Source of the DNA: SG8-41 sp963802355
Lineage (GTDB): Bacteria > Pseudomonadota > Gammaproteobacteria > Burkholderiales > SG8-41
Direction of reading: 5' to 3'
Assembly (NCBI GenBank): GCA_963802355.1
Contig: CAWDIV010000001.1
Coordinates: 116,104 to 180,103, forward strand
Length of the DNA: 64,000 nt
In this document: positions 15,587 to 22,544 of the stretch, piece after piece
Layout: each line of letters starts with the position of its first letter
Position numbering within the stretch: the first letter of the stretch is position 1
Program-made: the position numbers and the translations under genes
Notes under the pieces: model-generated
The model's database searches: none
Told to the model about the DNA's origin: nothing
Seen by the model: only the letters and a program-made list of their open reading frames with translations

Positions 15587-15712
15587 AAGAGCCACAGATA
15601 CACACAGATGAACACAGATAACTTCTACTTCAAGATCACAATGACTATGTCCTTTTCTTGCTTCTGGATTTTCATCCGTGTTTATCTGTGTTTATCTGTG
15701 GCTGATAATTCT
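15587..15712. repeat. CACAGATA-type repeat, inverted pair
   Basis: GAGCCACAGATACACACAGA (15587-15606) and the inverted TTTATCTGTGTTTATCTGTG followed by GCTGAT (about 15680-15706) face each other. Related copies lie at 41110-41145 and 45212-45330. The right copy supplies a spurious upstream start to the LigA-like gene. Confidence 0.7.
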
Positions 15713-15716
15713 TGAC

Positions 15717-16076
15717 ATGAATCCGCAGCTCAAAGGCGTCGAGTCCCTGGACGGGACCTACCTGTTCGATCTGGAGCGCAGCGCCAGAGCGTTGCGATTG
15801 AACCGCTTCCTGCACGGCCTCACCGTTCCGGAGAAGCGCGCCCTCTTCAAGGATGACCCCGAAGCAGCCCTGAAAAAAGCCGGCCTCAGCCAGGAGGAGC
15901 GCCGCATGGTGCGCGAGCTCGAGTGGGCGGCGCTCATCCGCTACGGCGCGAGCTTTTTCTGTCTCGAAAAACTCGCGAGGGTGCGCGGCGTCTCGAATCC
16001 GGAGATGGTGGCCGGATTCCGGGGTGAAACGCTCGAGCAATTCCTGAAAACGCGCAACGTCCCCGGCGCCCGCTAG
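15717..16076 (+). CDS. LigA-like extradiol dioxygenase alpha subunit
   Basis: 119 residues from ATG 15717 (MNPQLKGVESLDGTYLFDLE). Helical throughout, with RALRLNRFLHGLTVPEKRAL, KDDPEAALKKAGLSQEERRM and ALIRYGASFFCLEKLARVRG. This is the LigA fold, the small subunit that caps the active site of protocatechuate 4,5-dioxygenase. It sits 27 bp before the LigB-like gene at 16104, so the two probably form one heteromeric enzyme. The in-frame start at 15678 is discarded because it lies in the CACAGATA repeat. Confidence 0.78.
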   Translation: MNPQLKGVESLDGTYLFDLERSARALRLNRFLHGLTVPEKRALFKDDPEAALKKAGLSQEERRMVRELEWAALIRYGASFFCLEKLARVRGVSNPEMVAGFRGETLEQFLKTRNVPGAR

Positions 16077-16103
16077 CGATAGGCGTTGCGGCGAGAGATG
16101 ATC

Positions 16104-17195
16104 ATGGGCCAGATTCTCGGTCTCGGCATCACCCACGTTCCGAACCTCGCCGCGCAGGTGAACATGGCCGTGCGCATGCAGCAGCGCCTCGAGGACCCGG
16201 CTCTTCCGGAACAGCTGCGCTCGGCACAAAATTGGCCTCCCGCCATGCGCGAGCAGTGGAGCAACGACCGGGGCCAGGCCCACTCCGACCGGCACCGCCG
16301 GGACCTCATCGATCAGTTCCGCAGGGTGCGCGCCGAGCTCGACGAGTTCAACCCCGACTTTGTGCTGATCTGGGGCGACGACCAGTACGAAAACTTCCGC
16401 GAGGACTGCGTGCCCGCCTTCTCTATCCTCGCCTACGATTCCGTCGACATCCAGCCGTGGAAAGGCTACCGCCGCGGGCGCAATGCCTGGGACGAGCCTG
16501 AGGACCAGACATTTACCATACGAGGCCACCGCGCTGGCGGCAAGTTCCTCGCCACCGCGCTGCTGAGGGAAGGAATCGACGTTGCCTACGCCTACAAGCC
16601 ATTGCATCACCCGCTGGGTCACGCGTTCGCGAATTCCGTGCTGTACCTTGATTATGATCGCAAGGGCTTCCACTACCCGGTCGTGCCATTTCCGGTAAAC
16701 GCGTATGGGCGGTGGCTGATCGCCAACAACAGCCTGCCGATCACATCAGCGGCGGGCTCGCGATCGCGGGGCGGAGCGGATGACCTCGACCCGCCGGCGC
16801 CGCAGCCCTGGCGTTGCTTCCAGCTGGGACAAGCAGTCGCGCGCGCGCTGCGGACAAGCCCCTGGCGGGTCGCCGTCGTCGCCTCCTCGAGCTGGAGCCA
16901 CTCATTCCTGACGTTGAAGCACGGGCGGCTCTATCCCGACGTCGAGGCGGACATGCGTTACTACCGGGCATTGACAGAAGGCAACTGGGAACTGTGGCGC
17001 AACACCACGCTGGAGGAAGTCGAAGATCGCGGGCACCACGAGCTGCTAAACTGGTTCTGCCTGGTCGGCGCCATGCACGAGCTGGGACAAGAGAAGCCCG
17101 ACGCATCGGTCTTTCTCGAATCCTGGATCACTACCTCCGACAAGGTGTTCGCCGTGTTCCGGCCCGCAATCGAGAAAGGGAAGGCGGCCACATGA
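16104..17195 (+). CDS. LigB-like class III extradiol dioxygenase large subunit
   Basis: 363 residues from ATG 16104 (ATG 16098 also possible). The LigB fold is seen in ILGLGITHVPNLAAQV (first iron His), VVASSSWSHSFLTLKHG (catalytic His) and DRGHHELLNWFCLVGAM (iron Glu). Where LigB has NDH, the second iron His, this protein has WGDDQYENFREDCVPAF. From memory, DesZ-like 3-O-methylgallate dioxygenases have NDQ there, so this may be that subgroup rather than a dead enzyme. An insert of about 60 residues (LRSAQNWPPAMREQWSNDRG onward) makes it longer than LigB. Its TGA overlaps the ATG of the next Bug gene. Confidence 0.75.
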   Translation: MGQILGLGITHVPNLAAQVNMAVRMQQRLEDPALPEQLRSAQNWPPAMREQWSNDRGQAHSDRHRRDLIDQFRRVRAELDEFNPDFVLIWGDDQYENFREDCVPAFSILAYDSVDIQPWKGYRRGRNAWDEPEDQTFTIRGHRAGGKFLATALLREGIDVAYAYKPLHHPLGHAFANSVLYLDYDRKGFHYPVVPFPVNAYGRWLIANNSLPITSAAGSRSRGGADDLDPPAPQPWRCFQLGQAVARALRTSPWRVAVVASSSWSHSFLTLKHGRLYPDVEADMRYYRALTEGNWELWRNTTLEEVEDRGHHELLNWFCLVGAMHELGQEKPDASVFLESWITTSDKVFAVFRPAIEKGKAAT

Positions 17196-18172
17196 CCCGA
17201 CGCAGCTCCTCAATGGTTACAGCCATCGTGACCGGCAGCGCGATGCTGGCGTGTTCGATGCCCTTGGCGGCGCAAGGATATCCCGCAAAGCCGGTGCGCA
17301 TCCTCGTCGGTTTCGCGCCAGGCGGCGGTATCGATATCAGCGCGCGGGCGCTCGCGCCCGGACTCGGAGCCGCGCTCGGCCAGCAGGTGATCGTGGACAA
17401 TCGCCCCGGCGCAGGCAGCAACATCGCCGCCGAGATCGCGGCGAAAGCGGCGCCGGATGGGTACACGCTCCTCATGGCCACCATCGCGCTCGCAATCAAT
17501 CCTTCGCTCTACGGGAAGCTCCCCTTCGATCCGGTCCGCGATTTCGCGGCGATTGGCCAGACCGGTACGATGAGCAACATCCTCGTGGTGCACCCGGTGT
17601 TGCCAGTGAAGACGGTGAAGGAATTTGTCGCGCTCGCCAGGCGCCAGCCCGGGAAGCTCAATTACGCGAGCCCTGGCGCAGGCAGCTCGGCGCACCTTGC
17701 GGGGGAATTGTTTCGGAAGGCCGCAGGCATCGACATCGTGGCCATTCCTTACAAGGGCGGCGGGCAAGCGGTGATCGACGTGCTCGCGGGGCATGTCCCG
17801 GTGTTTTTCGCCGCCGTCCCCATAGTAATGTCTCACGTGAAGGACGGCCGGTTCAAGGCGCTCGCGGTCACCACCTCGAAACGCGCTGCGGCCATGCCGG
17901 AGGTTCCGACGATAGCCGAAGCGGGCTACCCCGGCTACGATGTGAACAATTGGTACGGGTTGCTCGCGCCCGCGGGAACGCCCCGCGCGCTAATCGACCG
18001 ACTTGCGCGGGAGGTTGGCGCCATCATCGCTTCGCGCGAAGCCGCGAAGCGTCTCGGCGACCTCGGCCACGAAGCGGTCACCAGCACGCCCGAGCAGTTT
18101 AGCGCCTACATCAAGTCCGAAATCACGAGATGGGCAAAAGTCGTCACGGAAACCGGCATCAAGGTGCAATGA
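17192..18172 (+). CDS. Bug/TctC solute receptor, translationally coupled to a dioxygenase (Bug 7)
   Basis: 326 residues. The start ATG shares ATGA with the stop of the preceding LigB-like gene (17192-17195), so both are read from one mRNA and probably coupled. Signal peptide SSMVTAIVTGSAMLACSMPL ends LAAQ, then GYPAKPVRILVGFAPGGGID. Core: QVIVDNRPGAGSNIAAEIAA, DIVAIPYKGGGQAVIDVLAG, GRFKALAVTTSKRAA and MPEVPTIAEAGYPGYDVNNW. An aromatic carboxylate ligand is the best guess from the coupling; sequence alone does not show it. Confidence 0.88.
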   Translation: MTRRSSSMVTAIVTGSAMLACSMPLAAQGYPAKPVRILVGFAPGGGIDISARALAPGLGAALGQQVIVDNRPGAGSNIAAEIAAKAAPDGYTLLMATIALAINPSLYGKLPFDPVRDFAAIGQTGTMSNILVVHPVLPVKTVKEFVALARRQPGKLNYASPGAGSSAHLAGELFRKAAGIDIVAIPYKGGGQAVIDVLAGHVPVFFAAVPIVMSHVKDGRFKALAVTTSKRAAAMPEVPTIAEAGYPGYDVNNWYGLLAPAGTPRALIDRLAREVGAIIASREAAKRLGDLGHEAVTSTPEQFSAYIKSEITRWAKVVTETGIKVQ

Positions 18173-18186
18173 CTGGCTGAGGGCGC

Positions 18187-18242
18187 CCTATCTGGGACGT
18201 TTTATCTGAGACGTTTTATCTGAGACATTTTATCTGGGACGC
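18187..18242. repeat. 16-bp tandem repeat, TATCTGAGACGTTT unit
   Basis: TATCTGGGACGTTTTATCTG continues as four decaying copies of a 16-bp unit up to the start of the cupin gene. The inverted form of the same unit (GCGTCTCAGATA) is tandemly repeated at 39215-39282, and single copies lie at 7381-7420. Confidence 0.7.
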
Positions 18243-18247
18243 TCTCA

Positions 18248-18667
18248 ATGGCTCAACTGCCCGTAACCATAGTAGAGGACATCACCACCGTCGCCGGCGA
18301 GTTGCGGTACAGCGGCTGCACCAAGGCCGTGCTGTCCGAGCACGGCGCCGAACAGACCGCCGTCTTCCGCTTGAGTCCGGGCGGGGTGATAGAGACACAT
18401 CTGCACAGCCGCGTGTTCGACCTCTTCGTCGGCGTCAAGGGGTGCGTTGACATCACCTACGAGGGACAACACGGTAGCGGTCTGGTCCGCCTGAAACCGA
18501 ATGCGTTCTGCGCCATGCCGCCCGGGGTGCGCCACGAAGTCCGCAATTCCAGCGCCACGGAAGAAGCGATGTTCCTGCTCATCCACGCGCCGTACGAGGG
18601 CTACGACTTCATTCCGGTCGAATTCCGAAAGGCTGCCACCGCAGCGCAGCGAGAAAAACAGAATTGA
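18248..18667 (+). CDS. cupin-domain protein
   Basis: 139 residues, no signal peptide, so cytosolic. Cupin motif 1 is IETHLHSRVFDLFVGVKGCV, with His-x-His and a later acidic position; motif 2 is NAFCAMPPGVRHEVRNSS, with the conserved His. It ends YEGYDFIPVEF. Small cupins of this type accompany dioxygenase operons as isomerases or oxygenases. It lies 76 bp after Bug 7 on the same strand, separated by the 16-bp tandem repeat. The substrate is unknown. Confidence 0.72.
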   Translation: MAQLPVTIVEDITTVAGELRYSGCTKAVLSEHGAEQTAVFRLSPGGVIETHLHSRVFDLFVGVKGCVDITYEGQHGSGLVRLKPNAFCAMPPGVRHEVRNSSATEEAMFLLIHAPYEGYDFIPVEFRKAATAAQREKQN

Positions 18668-18740
18668 ACCGCCAAGACGCCAAGGCCGCCAAGAAAGGCA
18701 AGAATAATTTACCGCAGAGGCACGGAGAAAGGGGAGGAAA
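18663..18740 (+). repeat. left arm of an about 80-bp imperfect inverted repeat bracketing the cassette region
   Basis: ATTGAACCGCCAAGACGCCA then AGGCCGCCAAGAAAGGCA, and ACCGCAGAGGCACGGAG further on. The reverse complement of 19715-19796 matches it over almost its whole length. Shorter members of the family occur at 13048-13079, 34329-34355 and 39300-39360. Confidence 0.75.
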
Positions 18741-18840
18741 TCAATAACGATAGTGGAACCGCCGATGGCCGCGAGAAACGAAACCCGCTTGCGCGCTTCA
18801 GTTCATCGTCCATCACTCATCTATCATGGGCCGCGCTTAA

Positions 18841-18941
18841 CTCATGATTGCATAACCTACTGATTCAACGCGCGTTGACGCAAGTCCAAGCCGGACCTTA
18901 CCGTGATGAATCGCATTTCGTACAACCATTAGAAGTTAGAT
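18841..18941 (+). other. attI/attC-like leader of a gene cassette, copy A
   Basis: Ends in the core site GTTAGAT (18935-18941, fits GTTRRRY). It holds TTGACG, a 16-base variable spacer and CTTACCGTGATGAATCG; ATTTCGT and AACCATTA lie before the core. A second copy in the opposite orientation is at 53951-54045. A GCTTAAC at 18835 fits RYYYAAC, so an attC reading is possible, but pairing of the arms is poor. I favour an attI-like or shared recombination leader. Confidence 0.6.
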
Positions 18942-18953
18942 TGCGCATTGCGC

Positions 18954-19232
18954 ATGGGGACAGCTGGCATACCTAATTCAGTACTTGAGGCGGCTCATAA
19001 GGTCTCCATACGTCATCGCACGACAATTGAACGGTCAACGCGGTGTGGATGCTTTTTCTGTCTCGAAATCTTCTTCCCATCCCAGATCGAGGAATGGATT
19101 GACGAGCCCATTGGTGAAAAAACTGCGCTCTGTCCCAAGTGCGGAATTGACTCCGTAATTGGCGATGCATCCGGTTATGAGATAACGAATGAGTTCCTTT
19201 CTGCCATGCATAGGCGCTGGTTCGAAACATGA
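18954..19232 (+). CDS. small cysteine-rich cassette protein
   Basis: 92 residues. Two zinc-type cysteine pairs, RCGCFFCLEIFFP and LCPKCGIDSVIGD, then SGYEITNEFLSAMHRRWF. This matches a widespread family annotated only as cytoplasmic protein; the function is unknown. The gene lies exactly between the core site GTTAGAT (18935) and an inverse core ATCTAAC (19246), the layout of an integron gene cassette with the gene pointing toward its attC. The start is taken at ATG 18954. Confidence 0.78.
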   Translation: MGTAGIPNSVLEAAHKVSIRHRTTIERSTRCGCFFCLEIFFPSQIEEWIDEPIGEKTALCPKCGIDSVIGDASGYEITNEFLSAMHRRWFET

Positions 19233-19245
19233 CAGGAAGAGCGCA

Positions 19246-19302
19246 ATCTAACCCCCGCGTCGAGAGCGACGCTCTCGCGCGCCTCACGCGGACACGTTAG
19301 CT
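19246..19302 (+). other. attC-like recombination site
   Basis: The inverse core ATCTAAC (19246-19252) and core GTTAGCT (19296-19302; one mismatch to GTTRRRY) enclose complementary arms. CGCGTCGAG on the left faces CGCGTGAG on the reverse complement of the right, leaving one unpaired C like the extrahelical bases of attC. ATCTAAC is the exact complement of the core at the start of this cassette (18935), as the cassette mechanism requires. Confidence 0.72.
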
Positions 19303-19319
19303 TCGCCACGAACACGCGC

Positions 19320-19682
19320 ATGAGTCTGAAGACCTTACTCCTCATCGCCCTCGCCGCCGCGTCGTTTCTTGCTGGAGCCGTTCGGCAATACTTCGATCCG
19401 GGTGAGTTCTTCGCACGTCTGATAGCTTTCTTCCTGCTAGGCACCACGCTTACTTTTCTTTGGTATCGCGCGGCTTCTGATGCACACAATTACAAGCGCT
19501 CTGCTTTGCTCAACATCGGTGTCGTTGCTTTTGCTGTAATTGCATTACCCTATTATTTCTTCCGATCGCGCGGCGCCAAAGGTGGCTTGGTTGCCCTCGG
19601 CTATTTCATTCTTGTTCTGGCGCTCTCCTCAGCACTTGATACAGGCGGCGGCTATCTTACCTACTATGTCTTGCAAAGCTAA
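19320..19682 (+). CDS. small membrane protein in a cassette
   Basis: 120 residues starting 18 bases after the attC-like site. Four hydrophobic stretches are visible: TLLLIALAAASFLAGAV, FFARLIAFFLLGTTLTFLWY, LLNIGVVAFAVIALPYYFF and GLVALGYFILVLALSSAL. So it is an inner-membrane protein with about four helices. Family not recognised. The coding end overlaps AGCTAAC (19677-19683), the complement of the core GTTAGCT at its own 5-prime end, so this is the second cassette. Confidence 0.65.
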   Translation: MSLKTLLLIALAAASFLAGAVRQYFDPGEFFARLIAFFLLGTTLTFLWYRAASDAHNYKRSALLNIGVVAFAVIALPYYFFRSRGAKGGLVALGYFILVLALSSALDTGGGYLTYYVLQS

Positions 19683-19715
19683 CCCCACGCCCCACCCGGA
19701 CGCCTACGTCGTTGC
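19677..19715 (+). other. truncated attC-like site
   Basis: AGCTAACCCCACGCCCCACC begins with the exact complement of GTTAGCT (19296-19302). The right half is not seen: the sequence runs into the inverted repeat at about 19715. I read it as the left half of the second cassette's attC. Confidence 0.5.
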
Positions 19716-19796
19716 CTTTCCTCCTCCTTCCTCCGCGCCTCTGCGGTCAAAATGAATTGCCTTCTTGGCGGCCTTGGCGTCTTGGCGGTTCAATCC
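19715..19796 (-). repeat. right arm of the inverted repeat bracketing the cassettes
   Basis: Reverse complement of the 18663-18740 arm: GCCTTGGCGTCTTGGCGGTT near the outer end and CCTCTGCGGTCA inside. The two arms enclose about 970 bp with both cassettes. Confidence 0.75.
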
Positions 19797-19802
19797 TACC
19801 GT

Positions 19803-20600
19803 TCACGGCGCTGCAGGCGGATCCCTGTCACCCGGAACGTTCATGAGGTAGCGGTAGAAGGCCGCCGCGCGATTGACGTACGGGGCCTCGCGATTCCCGG
19901 CCAGCGAGCTCGCGTCCTCGCCGATGCCGGAGAGTCCGAAGAAGCTCCACTCGCCCGCTGCGCGCCGTTCGAGGAAATAAGTGGCCCGCAGTGACCCGGG
20001 CGGGAATAATGTAAGGACGGCCGTTCGAATGGGATCAACGTTCTCTGTCTGGATCACCATGCGAGTGGGGCCACGTTCCAGGACGCGCAATCGGTAGATG
20101 ACCGCGCCGGAGGAGCGGCCGCCGTCCTGCGCGTAGAACACTTCAGCGCCGTTTTTGAGTTCGGCCGGATTGAAGTCCGGGCGACGCTGTTTCGCGTTCG
20201 GCCCCTCGAGCGCGGCCGCGTCGATGATGAGCACGCGCCAGCCCCTATCGGTCACGGACCAGTAGTGCAGCCCGCGCATCGTCGAGATGGCGCCGAAGCG
20301 TGCGAGAAGGTCGGTGGCGTCGCCGTCGTGGCGAAAGTTGCCGGCGAGCGCGACGATGAGCCTGTATCGTTGCGCCGAGGGCCAGTCGACGCAGGCGGAC
20401 GGCACCCAGCGCGCAGCCTCTTCCCGCCTCCAGACGCGGACCGCTGGCGCCGCTCCCGCCGGTGCATAAGACGGATTCGGCGAGGCGCCAGAGCCGCACG
20501 GCGGGCGCGGCTCGTCGTCAGCGGCGTGCACGTCAGGTACGCAGGACCACATCGCACCACAAAGGGCGAGGACCATCAAGGTGGCTCTAACAACGCGCAT
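19803..20600 (-). CDS. exported protein of unknown function (DUF6675-like)
   Basis: 265 residues from ATG 20600, picked because it begins a signal peptide (MRVVRATLMVLALCGAMWSC, cut near VHAA). In-frame ATGs further up would add a hydrophilic tail before the signal. The mature part has LLARFGAISTMRGLHYWSVT, VFYAQDGGRSSGAVIYRLRV, a paired ENVDPIRTAVLTLFPPGSL block and SSLAGNREAPYVNRAAAFYR near the end. From memory this order fits the DUF6675 family of periplasmic proteins; no activity is known to me. Confidence 0.65.
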   Translation of the reverse strand: MRVVRATLMVLALCGAMWSCVPDVHAADDEPRPPCGSGASPNPSYAPAGAAPAVRVWRREEAARWVPSACVDWPSAQRYRLIVALAGNFRHDGDATDLLARFGAISTMRGLHYWSVTDRGWRVLIIDAAALEGPNAKQRRPDFNPAELKNGAEVFYAQDGGRSSGAVIYRLRVLERGPTRMVIQTENVDPIRTAVLTLFPPGSLRATYFLERRAAGEWSFFGLSGIGEDASSLAGNREAPYVNRAAAFYRYLMNVPGDRDPPAAP

Positions 20601-20698
20601 GGGTTCCGCGGTCATCCGGCTGGACCAGGTTATCTGCTCGGTCATGTAGGTGTCACCATCGGGCGATAGTTCCGTTCCCCTCATAACCGCATGCCTCA

Positions 20699-21064
20699 TC
20701 AGTCCGCCCTGATTCCGGCCTCATTGACCGGCTTCCCACATTTCACGATCATCCCACCGGATGAAGGCGCCGAATTCGCCGGTGCTGCTCGCCGCGACGT
20801 CCACTCCCAGGCCCGTCAGCCGCTCGGGGAGATTGTTCGTGGGAAATCCGAGCGTATAGCCGTCCGGCACGGCCTTGGCCAACAGCTCCATGCCGATGAT
20901 GGTGCTCCCGCCGCCGCGATTGTCAACCACAATCTGCTGGTTCAGCGCCGCGCCGAGCTTCAGACCCACGACCCCGCGCGATGATGTCGGCGCCGCCTCT
21001 CGGCGGCCACGACACGATCAGGCGTACCGGCCCCGCCGGGTAGTTCGTTTCAGCCGCATTGCCC
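20699..21064 (-). pseudogene. Bug gene remnant, two frameshifts and a central deletion
   Basis: Reading down the minus strand: NYPAGPVRLIVSWPPRGGAD in one frame, then GLKLGAALNQQIVVDNRGGG and LAKAVPDGYTLGFPTNN in the next. A jump of about 190 residues leads to LPERLTGLGVDVAASSTGEF, and after another shift to PVNEAGIRAD and a TGA at 20701-20699. These are the two ends of a Bug protein with the ligand-binding lobes lost. Confidence 0.8.
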
Positions 21065-21160
21065 CCCTGCAACGACGGTCAAGATCATCCGCAACCATCT
21101 CACTATGCCTGTTCCCGCGGGCGCCGCATCGAGACCGCCGCATGAAGCGTCTGGTAATGC

Positions 21161-21715
21161 CTACGCAGCAAGGTCTGCCAATTCGCTATCGAGCGCAGCT
21201 TCGGCATCCAGCACTGCTGCCGCCGCGTTCACCACCGCAGCGATGCGCACTGCGGCCTGGATATGCTGGATCGTGATTCCCGCCTCGCGCACCGCTTTCT
21301 CGTGCGAGACGATACACATGCCGCAGCCGTTGATCGCGGATACCGCGAGACACCATAATTCGAAATCGGCGCGGGATATCCCGTGCGTCGTGATCGCGTT
21401 CATGCGCAACTTTGCGGGGAGCTTGCCGTATTCCCCGTTCTCGATGAGATGCAGGAACCGGTAATAGACGTTGTTCATGGCCATGACCGCAGCGGCCGCC
21501 CGGGCAGCCGCAAGCTCCTTCGCATCGAGCTGTGGCGCGAATTCGGCCGTCACCGCCGCCGCCACCTCTGCATTACGTGCGCCAAGTGCCGCCGCAATGA
21601 AGGTGCCTGCCTTTTGCTTCTCGCTTAGCACCTGCTCGCCGGCCAGCGACCCCAGGTTTAGTTTGATATCCCTGGCGTAATCCGGCAGCCGGTCTTTCAA
21701 TGTTTGCAATGACAT
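21161..21715 (-). CDS. ahpD: alkyl hydroperoxidase AhpD-type, carboxymuconolactone decarboxylase family
   Basis: 184 residues from ATG 21715 (MSLQTLKDRLPDYARDIKLN); the longer start at 21772 lies in a CACAGAG repeat. The peroxidase site is GCGMCIVSHEK, with the Cys-x-x-Cys pair and the following His, preceded by an acidic residue in FELWCLAVSAIN. AhpD reduces AhpC and can itself reduce alkyl peroxides in the cytosol. It follows ahpC by 132 bp on the same strand, a common pair, with oxyR divergent on the other side. Confidence 0.88.
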   Translation of the reverse strand: MSLQTLKDRLPDYARDIKLNLGSLAGEQVLSEKQKAGTFIAAALGARNAEVAAAVTAEFAPQLDAKELAAARAAAAVMAMNNVYYRFLHLIENGEYGKLPAKLRMNAITTHGISRADFELWCLAVSAINGCGMCIVSHEKAVREAGITIQHIQAAVRIAAVVNAAAAVLDAEAALDSELADLAA

Positions 21716-21742
21716 ATCTGTCTCCGTAGAGTTAACCCGAAA

Positions 21743-21840
21743 AACATTAGCCACAGAGGACACAGAGTTCACAGGGAGAATCGAAAGAATGAGTTGGTTT
21801 TGATCCCTCTGTGTTGTCTGTGATCTCCGTGGCTGCTTCG
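21743..21840. repeat. CACAGAG-type repeat, facing pair between ahpC and ahpD
   Basis: AGCCACAGAGGACACAGAGT (about 21750) and the inverted CCTCTGTGTTGTCTGTGATC (about 21803) followed by TCCGTGGCTG. Same family as 212-240/427-460. If both genes are on one mRNA this would fold as a long hairpin between them. Confidence 0.65.
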
Positions 21841-21847
21841 GCTTTCG

Positions 21848-22387
21848 TTACGCAGCCTTCAGGAACTCTTCACCCTTATTCCAGTTGCAGGGGCAGAGCT
21901 CGTCCGTTTGCAGTGCATCGAGCACTCGCAGCACTTCCTGGGGATTGCGCCCGACGTTCAAGTCGTTGACCGAAACGAAGCGGATGAAGCCTTCGGGGTC
22001 CACGATGAAGGTTGCGCGCAGCGCGACGCCTTCCTTTTTGTCGAGTATCCCGAAGGCGTTCGACAACTCGCGCTTGACGTCGGCGAGCATGGGAAACGGC
22101 AGCTCCTTCAGGTCCGGGTGTGAGCGGCGCCACGCGAGGTGGACGAACTCGGTATCAGTCGATGCCCCGTAGACTACGGCGTCGCGGTCCGCGAATTCGC
22201 GATTGAGCCTGCCGAAAGCCGCGATTTCGGTGGGACACACGAAGGTGAAGTCCTTGGGCCAGAAGAAGATGATCTTCCATTTTCCGGAATCGGACGCGCT
22301 CGTAACGCGGGCAAACGCTTTTTCCATGTCGGTGGAAATCACCGCCTGCAGGTCGAAATTCGGAACACGATCTCCAACAGTCAGCAT
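21848..22387 (-). CDS. ahpC: peroxiredoxin AhpC
   Basis: 179 residues. The peroxidatic Cys is in FFWPKDFTFVCPTEIAAFGR, the resolving Cys in TDELCPCNWNKG near the end, and the catalytic Arg region in KEGVALRATFIVDPEGFIRF. Reduces H2O2, organic peroxides and peroxynitrite in the cytosol, recharged by AhpD/lipoyl proteins where AhpF is absent. It is transcribed away from oxyR; the 157-bp gap holds a perfect palindrome suited to a LysR-type regulator. Confidence 0.92.
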   Translation of the reverse strand: MLTVGDRVPNFDLQAVISTDMEKAFARVTSASDSGKWKIIFFWPKDFTFVCPTEIAAFGRLNREFADRDAVVYGASTDTEFVHLAWRRSHPDLKELPFPMLADVKRELSNAFGILDKKEGVALRATFIVDPEGFIRFVSVNDLNVGRNPQEVLRVLDALQTDELCPCNWNKGEEFLKAA

Positions 22388-22473
22388 CTCGTTCTCCTTT
22401 ACAGTTATTGCTCAGGTAGGGCAGCAGTGTGCCGCAGGAGTTCTGATCGTTCCAACGGTATATTGTTGTTATA

Positions 22474-22494
22474 CTGATCGTATATTACGATCAG
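22474..22494. promoter_or_regulatory. candidate OxyR operator
   Basis: CTGATCGTA-TAT-TACGATCAG is a perfect palindrome with 9-bp arms, between divergent ahpC and oxyR, 50 bp before the oxyR start. A partly related GTATATTGTTGTTATAC lies just upstream (22458-22474). Position and LysR-type symmetry suggest OxyR binding; it does not match the E. coli OxyR spacing closely. Confidence 0.6.
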
Positions 22495-22544
22495 AGAAAA
22501 CCTGGCGATTCCGTGGCTGAAATCTCCTTGCACCTGACCTAGCC

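Noticed and set aside
16814..17191. N-terminal extension of Bug 7 reading through the dioxygenase gene
   Set aside because: The true start is the ATG at 17192, with a signal peptide right after it; the extension is an out-of-frame reading of the LigB-like gene.
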